DNA of 64,000 bases from Haemonchus contortus (taxonomy: Eukaryota > Nematoda > Chromadorea > Rhabditida > Trichostrongylidae): contig LS997565.1 of assembly GCA_000469685.2 (NCBI GenBank), positions 40,883,166 through 40,947,165 on the forward strand, written 5' to 3'. The translations under genes were made by a program, and so were the position numbers. The notes beneath the pieces were generated by a model. That model was not told the origin of the DNA. It was given only the letters and a program-made list of their open reading frames with translations, and searched no databases. This document shows positions 13,001 to 22,534 of the stretch, in pieces. Every line of letters starts with the position of its first letter. Position 1 is the first letter of the stretch.

Positions 13001-13205
13001 GCAGTTGAATGCTAACATGGTGGAGATAATACCTAGAGCGTACCACACTCCCTGATGGTGCAAATAAAGACATCTGTATTCTTTTTGCTCCAACTTGTTT
13101 AATATTTCAACTACAATTTGTTTAAGGAAAGCTCGTCAACAAGATGGTCATTGGATGTTTCGCGTGGCATTTAAGAAACGTGAAAATAAAGAGAAGGATG
13201 AGTAA
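9165..13205 (+). CDS. SAXO-like (stabiliser of axonemal microtubules) repeat protein
   Basis: Probable microtubule-binding protein of cilia. Well-supported exons are 10777-10990, 11045-11143, 11865-11966, 12110-12214, 12418-12493, 12643-12692 and 13127-13205, all GT/AG and in phase, ending with a TAA. They encode five copies of a module of the form (P/R)F-x-(D/E)-TTN-x3-(Y/F), for example PFDGETTNRSTY, RFYDETTNRADFV and PFNDETTNKVEY. The C-terminus carries CPAERF and DGHWMFRV. This layout, a repeated F-x-x-x-TTxxxDY module with spaced Cys and GH motifs, matches the SAXO/FAM154 microtubule-inner-protein family. Upstream duplicated exons 9165-9353 and 9773-10057 are good open exons and are phase-compatible. 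The exon joining them (starting about 10496 after GCTTCAG, ending near 10685) is uncertain, and no start codon is identified, so they may belong to a different gene. C. elegans sperm have no axoneme, so sensory cilia are the likely site (inference). Confidence 0.75.
11264..11501. repeat. Foldback with 50-bp perfect inverted arms and two tRNA T-arm-like motifs
   Basis: The arms at 11337-11386 and 11442-11491 are perfect inverted copies. The minus strand of the spacer and arm edges reads ACGGGTTCGAGTC twice, which fits the RNA polymerase III B box / tRNA T-arm consensus GGTTCRANTCC. A 14-bp direct repeat, ACTCTCAGAAATCA, bounds the structure at 11264-11277 and 11488-11501. It lies in an intron of the SAXO-like gene. 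It may be a tRNA-derived SINE fragment inserted head to head (inference). Confidence 0.7.
12890..13051 (-). other. Candidate antisense exon with a transmembrane segment
   Basis: After an acceptor-like CATCAG the minus strand encodes a hydrophobic helix (VWYALGIISTMLAF) followed by KKRRKK. It lies in the last intron of the SAXO-like gene. No neighbouring exon was joined with confidence; a second possible minus-strand exon lies at about 13602-13685. It could be part of a small single-pass membrane protein or chance. Confidence 0.25.
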
Positions 13206-14510
13206 GGATATGTTATTTCTACAGTAACTTAATTTTTCTCTCTCTTTCTGCCTCGTTCTTTCTTGTTTTTATTATTTCATCTCCCTATCTGACCTGTCCT
13301 TTATTTTCTCACCATCTTACTTCTTCGAGTTTATATCTCTGCCCTCCATGCTCCATCTCCAGACATAGAACTTTTCATATTTGTCCTCCTCTTATCTCAT
13401 CATCTCTTTGTTTACTTAATATCTTTCTCCTGCCCCATGGCTTTCTTGTTCCTTCTAGCTCCAATCTCTGTCCTGGAGAGAACTTTCCTATATCAGAATC
13501 AGAGTGGAAAGATGAGAGAGTGTTCCCTTACTTCACTTTCAAGCAATTTCAGTGAACGTCCTGCTACTGGTTAGAAAGGCGTGTTTGCTCTGGCTACCTC
13601 AACATAGGCTGTCGAAGCAACCTCCAATGGAGTACGGATGTCTTCGGTTGAATTTTCGGAATTGTACTGATTGCACTGAAGCTGCTCTGTTCGAGAATGT
13701 GATACTTTCGTTGAGATAGGTGTTGAGATTGTAATTCGATGTTAGTTGTTGAGATTAATTTTTCATAAAGCATTTTCTCAAGCTTTTCAATGTCTGTGCG
13801 TTTTCTCATACCTATCCGAATCATCATTTCCTTGTGGTACAATGAATCATTACCTTCATTGTACCATAACGAAAGTAACACAACAATTAGGCTTCTAGGA
13901 AAGGATGATGACAGGCGACAAAAGAAACGAAACCACGGAAAACCCACAGTGTCCCCAGTTCACTATGGAAATTATTTATTCGATAGTTCCATGAAATCTG
14001 AAAGGATTCCGATTTGACCAAAAGGGGAGCAACAAAGAGAGGCATATTTAAGCCACCAATGTCAGAGCCTTCTGTAACATAATGTCAATGCAGTGTTTTC
14101 TAAACTACTACATACACTGGGCTGTAGAACCAGAGCAGACAAAGGTTACTGTAGCGACGAGAATAAGAACCTGATAAGGATGCATAAAGACTAATTAATA
14201 ATTGAAGCTGATTACATAAGCTTCATGACGCCAAAACGAGTTTCCAGCAACTCGTTCTGGCCAACGCCTGAAATCCCGACTTGGCCGCCACCAGTCAAAT
14301 ATCATTTAGCTTCTGCCTTTGTCTTGGAGGTGCCTGTATAGGCTGCTTCCCTCAACCAATCACTGTAATTAGGCCTAACTTCATGCATTCTGAAGACTTT
14401 TGTCTACTTCAGCCCCACATGGAAGGCTTCTGCTTGACATCGTTGTTGAATTCTCGAATTACCTTCTCTTAATTATATCAGAGTCTGAAATTTTCACTTG
14501 CATTCAGAAA
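13206..14510. other. Intergenic; pyrimidine-rich tract and a short palindrome
   Basis: 13235-13420 is strongly biased to C and T on the plus strand and has no repeat unit. At 13835-13866 the 12-bp inverse pair TGGTACAATGAA / TTCATTGTACCA forms a small hairpin. A 117-codon minus-strand frame at 13594-13947 spans this region and has no recognised domain. Confidence 0.4.
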
Positions 14511-15337
14511 ATGATGTTCATAATAGTGCTGGCTGCAGTGTCGGCAGTATATTCCGGAGAAGAATTCACGTGGAATCGCTGGGGTAAGTCTAGATATACT
14601 ATGGGGGTATCCATGGTCCAATAGAAATGTTTTCTTCAACTCCGGCTCCTTTCCACGTGACTAGGGCCAAATTTCATTCTTTTTCCAATGAGATTTTCGA
14701 AAGCACCCATTTCGAAAGTATATCTGTTTTTAGAGAAGCGTACTGTGGACTGTCTAGCAAGTGATCAGAAGGACGATTGCATTCTTATCGCTCCAAATGC
14801 CGATCCACCTCGAGATCCAAAAAAATATAAGTGAGTTTCTTGAGCATGATACAAGGGCTGTTTCAAAACTTGCTACCTCGAGCTAAAAGCCAATCCGTTT
14901 ATACTTTGAGATGTCGGCGAGAACCTATGCCTCAGAAGTCGTGGAATGAACTTGCTCGCAATTCCACCACTCGTCTAGCATGTCCAATTGGCTGTGAACC
15001 CGATTTCGACCTATCGGTAAGTAATCGGCACCTTTTCTTCAACATATTTTGAATATGAATGGTTCAGGTGATCACAAAGGTACCATATGATAACGATAAG
15101 TGCCAGAAATACTACACATATGGAAAATACCGTGATCACACTGAAAATGAGTGGTAAGTTGCAAAATGTTTCGGTTTAAATATTCGAATAGGCAATGACC
15201 TCTGTTCAAGGTACCTGTGGATGACTGAGCCATGTGTAGCCGCTCTAACCACCCATTGTCGCTTCAAGGATGTACCACTTAATGCCAAAAGCGAATCAAG
15301 GAAACTTCGGCAAAGAGCATTGTTTGGTCGTGTTTGA
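14511..15337 (+). CDS. Secreted eight-cysteine protein, family not recognised
   Basis: Five exons (14511-14583, 14734-14830, 14890-15016, 15068-15153, 15211-15337) join in phase to 169 residues ending in TGA. Residues 1-15 (MMFIIVLAAVSAVYS) form a clear signal peptide. The mature chain has eight cysteines at 31, 40, 65, 88, 92, 111, 136 and 144 and one NST glycosylation site at about 81. There is no transmembrane segment, and the C-terminus is basic (RKLRQR). TTGCATTCAG directly precedes AAAATG, which could be a spliced-leader trans-splice site. Even cysteine number and the signal peptide indicate a disulphide-bonded secreted protein. I do not recognise the cysteine pattern; it is not ShK, CAP, Kunitz or EGF. 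Confidence 0.85.
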
Positions 15338-15649
15338 TTGTGTGTTTTATTTGAAACAATCAACGTTGTAGCTATTTATTTATTTATTTGTACGAGTAAA
15401 CATCATTAGAAACGACTTAATGGAGCTTGATAGCAATTCCTCTAGTTCCTATGAGACAACCTTGTTTTAGTGTTCTGTCTAGCGCACGCGCTTCCTGTGG
15501 AGCGGCCTGCGTTAGGCTATGCCGCGTTGACAACTTGCATTCAGAATTGCAAAGAGTAACTGGAGGTAACGTCAAACGGAGTTCCTGAAATTCAGACTAT
15601 CCTTTGGGCTTATATACCAGAAAGATCTAAAACTTCATTAACTTCCAAG
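15338..15649. other. 3' flank of the eight-cysteine gene
   Basis: Contains four TATT-type repeats around 15371-15391 and no open frame of interest. The Penelope-like fragment begins at about 15650. Confidence 0.4.
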
Positions 15650-16300
15650 TTCTCTCATCTTGAAACCTCGACATATCTGTTGCTTTCGAAATTGTTAGTT
15701 TTGCTTCTGCCTCGAGGTTGTGAGGTGGAGAGTCTCATTCAGGCCGTTTGGACGGACTCGTCGTTTTCAAAGGCCTGAAAATGGTTCAAAGCTTATTGAT
15801 TGCACCCTACTCCGCCAAGCGCCTCTTCTCCTCTAGCGTTTGTGACGTTCTATCAGGAATGCACGAAAAATGAACGAAATTCCAAAGATAAGCTCACCGC
15901 ACTTCCACCGCGAAGTGTAGCGCTACGCTACACGGTTAGTACATTAGTAGCGAATGATCTTACATCGTTGTCCTTATGCAATAATATCATTATTGCGGAT
16001 CAGCAGGGTACGGGAATATATTTTCGATCACACCTAATCAAGCTCGCCTCGCACCTTGGCGCGAAGTGACCTTAATTAGATGCGAAGACTAAACAGCACT
16101 TATGCTTCCCGCACTAGCTACTAATCGAGTTAAAACTTGTCAACTGAAGAGGATAATGGCAGTCTAAAAAAAAGTGGAATTTTGAAAAAAGGGGTTTCTT
16201 GAAAGGAAAAAATTACAATATCAATTCCAACGGTTTTGAGATTTTTATTTCCATGCATAATTAATAAATTCAATATATCTTATTTCAATTTCCTGGAAAA
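15650..16300 (+). mobile_element. Penelope-like element, copy 1, internally deleted
   Basis: 15690-15910 matches the inverse of 21450-21680 (shared blocks include TTTTGCTTCTGCCTCGA, GGACTCGTCGTTTTCAAAGG and AAGCGCCTC), which is the region upstream of the reverse transcriptase in copy 2. From about 15935 the sequence instead matches the C-terminal and 3' untranslated part of copy 2, so reverse transcriptase and endonuclease have been lost in an internal deletion near 15910. Frames are broken. Confidence 0.75.
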
Positions 16301-16629
16301 CGTGTAAAACAACTCAGTTCACTTCTTTCTCCGGTATTTTCGCCTATTTGCGATATCAAACAATACAGAGGCGATGTAGTTCTCTAGAGTTGTTCAATAT
16401 TGGGATTACTCTTCATTGTTAGGCCATTGAAGCCCTACGGCTCACCATTCAGGCCATTTCATAGTTTTTACGACATATAGGAAGTCTTCAGGCTAAATTC
16501 AGCACCTTGAAGAGAGGTCATAGAGGACTATTTAACAAGGTGGGTGAGTGCTTAAACTACCACTGCTTACTTTATAAGACATTACCATGTATTCTAGAGA
16601 CGCACTGTACCGTTTCGATGAACTTACAG

Positions 16630-16766
16630 GGTGTCCTCCCGCTCCAAACTATTCAGGAGTGCGCGGTCCATGTGGCCCATTTCCTCCATTGTCCAAACTT
16701 CTCACTCTTGCTCCGGAAGCCCCAGCACCACAAAATAATTTTTTCGGAAGTTCTGCGTCTACATAG
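16630..16766 (+). other. Candidate proline-rich terminal exon between the Penelope copies
   Basis: After CTTACAG a frame of 44 residues runs to a TAG and is rich in Pro, Gly and Ala (CPPAPNYSGVRGPCGPFPP at its start). It lies in the unique 550-bp spacer between the two tail-to-tail Penelope copies. No partner exon was found. It may be a stranded host exon or chance. Confidence 0.25.
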
Positions 16767-17149
16767 CCTTCTCCGATGCAGCTGAATTCCGTGCGCAGCA
16801 ATCACTTTGCGCGTTTCCTGCACCTACACAGCCTTCCATATCACAGAAACTTTAATCACAAAATACATTGAATTTATTAATAATGCGTGGAAATAAAACT
16901 CTCAAAACCGTTAAAATTGATATTGGAACTCTTTCTTTAAAAAAGCTTATTTTCAGAAAAGAAACTCCACTTTTTTCAACTGTCATTATCCTCTATAGTT
17001 GACAAGTTTTAACTAGATTAGTAGCGAGTGCGGGCAGCATAATTACCGCTTAGTCTTCGCACCTAATTAAGGTCACTTCGCGCCTAGGTGCGAGGCAAGC
17101 TTGATTAGGTGCGACCGAAAATATATTCGCACACCCCGGATCAGCACGT

Positions 17150-17504
17150 TCGCGGATTATGAAACTAACTCGCAGTGTTGCATAAATGGCAAGTGGTCAG
17201 TTGTGATTGTCACACTCATTTCGGCAGTTCATATCTGGATTTTTAGCCAAAATCCAGAACGCTTCTAACGCTTTCCTCGACGCTGAAGCTTTAGCTTGAA
17301 TTACATGCCTCCCATTGAATCTGATGAATTACGCCCACAGAAGCGCAATCTCTACTTTTTCCGTTTGGACATGTAACGCAACGCTCTGTCAAGCGCTGCT
17401 TGTCATAGAGTCCGTTCCTCACAAATTGTTGTTTGATGTTATTAGGCGCAATGTTAACTAGAATAACATCATCGCTCAATTGTGCCCGAACAATACACCG
17501 TTGT
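17150..17504 (-). pseudogene. Penelope-like C-terminal (GIY-YIG-linker) region
   Basis: The minus strand encodes RAQLSDDVILVNIAPN, then a cysteine pair TERCVTCPNGK and CASVGVIHQI. This is the zinc-finger-like segment that precedes the GIY-YIG nuclease in Penelope proteins. The nuclease core itself is missing: after EACN a stop is met, and only the tail (ARKALEAFWILAKNP) follows. The assignment rests on my memory of the family and on position relative to the reverse transcriptase. Confidence 0.75.
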
Positions 17505-17521
17505 ATTGCAGCAGATACCTT

Positions 17522-20500
17522 CTTCTTCTTCTTCAGCGCCTGTCCCGCATGTAGGCGGGGTCCGCTTTTCTGATATGTTGACGCCACTTCTCCCGATTAA
17601 ACGCTTGATCGGGGTGGATGTTAACCGTTTTGAGGTCTTCGTGCAACGTATCGAGCCATCGCTGCTTTGGGCGCCCTCTAGGCCGTCTTCCGGACACGTC
17701 TAGGTTGAGACCGATCTTACGAACACTGCCTTCGTCCGCGCGGAGAACGTGGCCATACCAACGGAGTCGGGCTTCGCGCATTTTATCGACAATGGGCGCT
17801 ACACCGAATCGCTCCCTGATGGCGTCATTACTTATGCGATCTAGTCGTGTTACTCCGGCTGTCCAGCGCAGCATCTTGGTCTCCATCACACTGAGACGAG
17901 CTTCTACTTCTTTGGTCGTAGGCCAGCACTCGGCGCCGTAAATCGCGACGGGCCGGATGACGGTTCTGTAGATTTTTGATTTGAGTCGCTCAGGGATGTT
18001 CTTATCGCAGAGTACGCCAGTCATTGAGCGCCACTTCAACCACGCTGCATTCACGCGAGAATTCGTTTCAAAACTCAGGCTGCCGTCAGACGCAAGTGCC
18101 GATCCAAGGTATTTGAAGGTTGTTGTCCGTGTGAGCTCAGTGCCATTGATCTTGATAGAGCCTGGCTCGCTCGAATCAGTGGTCAAGTACTCAGTCTTTT
18201 TGACGTTTAACCTGAGCCCGAACCTAGCCAGACGGTCGGACCAGGTCTGCACCTGTGACTCGAGCTCGCTTTTGTCTTCGCTGGCGAGCATCACATCATC
18301 GGCATAAAGAAGCGTCCATGGAGCCGGCTTCTGGAGGTCTTTTGTAATGGCATCCATGACGACAACAAAAAGTAGTGGGGATAACGCAGAGCCCTGGTGT
18401 ACTCCGACGGAGATGGGGAAATCGGTCGATGTGCCCGCTGCCGTTTGCACTCGGCTTTTTGGGCCAGTGTAAAGGATGCGCACCCACTCAATAAGCTCTT
18501 CGGGAACGCCATGCTGTCGTAAGGCATACCATATAACGTCACGCGGAACGCGGTCGAAAGCCTTCTCCAAGTCTAGAAAGGCAAGATGTACCGGTCTTCG
18601 TTTTTCGCGATGCTTTTCCAGTAGAAGGCGAGTGGCGTGTATGGCATCAATGGTGCTGCAACCAGAGACAAAACCACACTGATTGGTGGTCAGCTCGACG
18701 ATGTCGCGGATACGACTGTCCACAATTCGCTAAAAGATTTTCATGCTGTGCGAGAGCAGGCGAATTGGGCGATAGCAAGCGCAGTCTCCAGGACTGCCCT
18801 TCTTTTTCCAGATAGGAATCGTCGTGCTCTGTTGCCAGCTCTCAGGCACCTTCTTCTCTGCGACGACCTGATTGAAGAAGTCCGTCAACCACCCTGCAGG
18901 GTTCCAGCATTTCGATTTCCACAGGTCCGCTGCTAAGTCGTCAGGACCAGTTGCTTTGCCTGATTTCATCCTCTTCATAGCCGTAATTGTCTCCCTCACA
19001 GTTATCTTCTGGACAGGACCGTATACTGGCGGAGCGCAAGGGATGGCGGGATGAGCAAATTCGACTGTCGAGATGTTTTCGAAGTACTCTCGCCATCGTT
19101 TCAGTGTTTGCTTGCGGTCCGTCAGGAGGTGACCATTCTCGTCATTTATGCCGAAGAATCTTTCTATATCCTCGGTCTGGCGGTGGCGGGTCTTTGCGAG
19201 ACGGTAAACATACCGCTCACCGTCGCGAGACTCGAGCTTCTCGTTCAATTCGGCAAAATGAGCTGCCTTCACAGAAGCAACGACCTTCTTCGCCTCTTTC
19301 TTCGCGATCTGATAGCGCTGCCAATTATCGGCTGTCTTTTCCGAGAGGAATGCGTGGTATTGCTTTTTCTTCTCACGTACTTTATCCCTGACATGATCCG
19401 TCCACAGCCATGTTTGCTTGTCAATCTTTCGTCGTCCAGGCTTGGTCATGCCGAGCTCCGACCGTGCAACCCGGGTTATCGCTTCGACAGCACTCTTCCA
19501 AGTTTCATCGACAGTCGTTACCGCCGGTAATAGAATGCGGGAGACGACGGCCGATTCCTTTTCTTTTTCCTTCAGTCGCCACCACTTGATTCTCGCTGGC
19601 CCACACCTTTCGGCAGCTTTCGGTTTCGGCGGGGCGATCTTTAGCGTACAAATCAGCGGTCGATGTTGTGTAGCGACCGTTTCATAAGGTACTGTCTTCG
19701 CGTCTGTTACGAGTCCCTGATCGCGGTGCCTGACAAGGACGAAATCGATTTGTGTTCTGTTTTCACCGCTATAGAAGGTAATGAGATGAGAGTCACGCTT
19801 ACGGAATTTCGTGTTTACAATGACGAGATTATGCGAATCTGCATACTCAAGAATTCGCTCGCCATCAGTATTGCGTGACCCATATCCAAACCCACCATGA
19901 CAGCTATAACCGTCTTTAGTAGCTCCTACATGACCATTAAGATCACCTGCAACAACTAGTGCTTCTTGTAACGGTACTTCAGCTGTCTTCTCATCTAGCA
20001 GGTTCCAGAACTTGTCCTTGGTTTGTTCAGAGCATCCAGCCTGTGGAGCATACGCTGAGAAGAAATGGTATTTTTGGCATTCGATGACCACAATGATCTT
20101 CATTAAGCGATCATCGAAGCGCTCCACGCCCACTATCGAATCACGGAACCTTTCAGAGACAATTATGCCAACTCCATTGGTGGTTTTGGGTCCACCACAG
20201 AGAACGGCTTTGAAGCCGTGGCCAATGTCCCTCGACTTGCAGCAGGACCACCTCGTTTCCTGCACGGCACAGAAATCAATTCTTCGACGCTCTAGAGCTT
20301 CTGCTAACTCATACGAGCGTCCCGTTAATGTGCCAACATTTAACGTCGCAACGCGAGTCTTCCATACGTTGCGGGACTTTTGGACTAGCCTAGTTGCCCC
20401 CCGATGCCGTCCTTGCACCGGAGACCCTCGCATACTTTTCACACTCACCGGGCCTTGCAAGTGCGCGTCGGCTCCTGCGGACGCCGTAGCATTACATCGA

Positions 20501-20658
20501 GATTCTTTGAGTGACATTAACATTTTTGATGTGACTGGGGTGTTCGTAGGCCGGCCTGTCACGGGGCCTGTCACCTGCATTCGAATGTCCGTGGTCAGCT
20601 CAGCCCACAGAGTGGGCAGTTTCCAGTGGCACCCCTTGGAGGAACGGACTTCGCCACC
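17522..20658 (-). mobile_element. RTE-clade non-LTR retrotransposon, nearly intact
   Basis: The element is 3137 bp, the usual RTE length. Its 3' end at 17522-17534 is a (GAA)n tail, as RTE elements have. It is flanked by a perfect 17-bp target duplication, ATTGCAGCAGATACCTT, at 17505-17521 and 20659-20675. It sits inside the Penelope-like element, interrupting its coding sequence, so it is the younger insertion. Confidence 0.95.
17533..20580 (-). pseudogene. RTE endonuclease-reverse transcriptase ORF with one in-frame stop
   Basis: A single frame runs from the ATG at 20580 to 17533, about 1014 codons, broken only by one TAG at 18730-18732. The first part has the apurinic endonuclease motifs: TLNVGTLTGR, VQETRW, GDLNGHVG, and the terminal RTQIDFVLV. 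The second part has reverse transcriptase motifs: ATGPDDLAADLWK, FLDLEKAFDRVPR, GVHQGSALSPLLF and the catalytic LYADD in TLLYADDVMLAS. After it come KTEYL and a C-terminal arm. The protein nicks target DNA and primes reverse transcription. The TAG lies just before the conserved fingers/palm boundary, so this copy cannot make full-length protein without readthrough. Confidence 0.95.
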
Positions 20659-20951
20659 ATTGCAGCAGATACCTTGTTAGAGATGAATGGAAAACATAGA
20701 GGAAGTCTGTTTTGGCGCGAACTTTTCCCCTGTCAACGTGGAATCCTCCAGTGTTACAATGTGGTACCGTACAGCCATTCGACCAAGCTATTCGGTCATA
20801 CCACTGCACATGCGCGTAGCTGTCCTGTACATACTCCTGATAAGAGCACGTTTAAAAGCGGACGGATGCGCAGATGCAGCGTGAATCGAAATGTTCTTCG
20901 AGCTTTTTTTCGGTAACACTTAACGTGTAAGATCCCGCTAGACACTTTGAT

Positions 20952-21416
20952 TTAAGTGTCGAAATAAAGGAGCCAGCCATCTTGTGGTATCTCTCGTGTG
21001 AGCCTCATGTACGGTGACTGCTCATTCATTATACGGAAGCACTCATCCATTTTGGACTGTGTTGTAGTCACAATAAAGCAGTCATCTATATATCTACAAT
21101 ACATCGGTAAGCGTGCCAATACTGGTTCCTCAATTCTGCTTACGAAGCAGATCGTCAGAACGGGAGCTAATCGTTGACCCAGAGCCAAACCTCTAATTTG
21201 AGAATAATAAGAACCTGACCACTTGAAGATGTTGCAACCAAGACATTCCGCGATGGGAGTGATGATACGCACTTCACCTGATCCAAAAGTCTCAATACTC
21301 CTACCGTGCCTATCCAACATTTCAGACAGCGCTTGTAGGGCTTGTTCATTTTGGACGTTGGTGTAAAGCGAGGTGACGTCAAATGACTCTATTACGCAAC
21401 TTGAACCGAGGCGCAA
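20952..21416 (-). pseudogene. Penelope-like reverse transcriptase fragment
   Basis: A 154-codon open frame carries hallmarks of Penelope-type reverse transcriptase: FDVTSLYTNV at its start, GLALGQRLAPVL in the middle and the catalytic YIDD in MYCRYIDDCF. The family copies its RNA using telomerase-like chemistry. Frameshifts and stops separate it from the coding regions before (about 21450-21720) and after (20676-20951), so it is inactive. Confidence 0.9.
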
Positions 21417-21720
21417 GTTCCGCAGTTGTTCAAGGAATTGGTTCGCGGTGGAAGTGGGGTGAGCTTATCTTTTAAATTTCGGACATTTTTCGTGCATTCC
21501 TAATAGGACGTCAGAAACGTTAGAGCGGAGGAGGCGCTTGGTGGGGTAGTGTGTAATCAACAAGCTTTGAACCATTTTCAGGCCTTTGAAAACGACGAGT
21601 CCGTCGAGACGTCGGCCAGAATAAAAATTTCCCCCTAACAACTTCGAGGCAGAAGCAAAATTAATAATTTCTGGAATTCAATTTCTTAACAGATGCTGCC
21701 ACTTGCTTGAGAGACCTGGT

Positions 21721-22534
21721 TTCTCCCTAGTAGGTTAAGAAAAAGCAGAAAAAGCCAGGATTAACACCATGCGGTCGCCTGCATTGGCTGTAGCAGCAAC
21801 ACTTTGCCCATTCCAAGGTCCTCATGGTCCGAAGCAAGATCGTCAGAATGCGAGGGTTCTAAAAAACAAATCGGCTAGCTATCCATCACTTTACCTGCTA
21901 CACTGGCTGTTCGTTCAGCACTTATGTGAACAAATTAAGTAAATACGAGTAGATTCACTTGGAAATACTTTATTCTACCTTCTTTAATGGCCGATAGGCA
22001 AAAATGAAACAAAGTAGACAAGAAATGTAAAGCTTTGCTTGAAATGAATTGAAAAAAGAGGAAAAGAGGAAATATACTAGAGAAATATCAATTCATGCGA
22101 ATTGATTAATAGATTGAAACTTGACAACAATTGATCACAGTCTAGGTACATCTGATTTCCACAGAAGTAATTCGAATGATAGCAAACACTTTCAAAAGAA
22201 CAGATCAACCTATCGATGAGCCCTATCCCCATGTTCCTGCTCCATGCAGGATTTGGAGAGCAGGAAATGAGTTATCTGATTGGCTATCTTCTAACAAACT
22301 GCAATTCGACTTTGATAGAACTTAAAAATTTCCAACTAGAACGCACAATCGATCCTCAAAAACAATAGGGCTAGGAAGATGTTGCCCCTGTACTGAGCAT
22401 TGGCTAGTTCGACTGAGTCAGAAGTCGAACCGGCGTTTCTGTCATCGCATAATTTAAAGGGGCGGAGGAGACGCAACATAGCTTTCAGACTTAATCTGCA
22501 ATGGGAAGCGGTAGTAATCGGTTATGGGTGCTCT
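21721..22534. other. Intergenic between the transposon island and the Pmp3 gene
   Basis: Moderately AT-rich, no exon with supported splice sites, no repeat ends recognised. Confidence 0.5.

Larger units (their letters stand above)
16850..21720 (-). mobile_element. Penelope-like element, copy 2, split by an RTE insertion
   Basis: Reading on the minus strand, 21720-20676 carries the region upstream of and through the Penelope-type reverse transcriptase. 17522-20658 is a foreign RTE element. 17521-17150 resumes the same element, and 17150-16850 is its 3' part. The two halves join exactly at the RTE target duplication. The 3' part (about 16860-17170) is an inverted copy of 15955-16290, so the two Penelope copies lie tail to tail. 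Confidence 0.85.

Noticed and set aside
15990..17140. Independent foldback transposon
   Set aside because: The inverted arms are the 3' parts of two Penelope copies; the coding tail of Penelope continues into both arms.
18637..20680. Several plus-strand frames over the RTE element, up to 222 codons
   Set aside because: Shadows of the retrotransposon polyprotein on the other strand.
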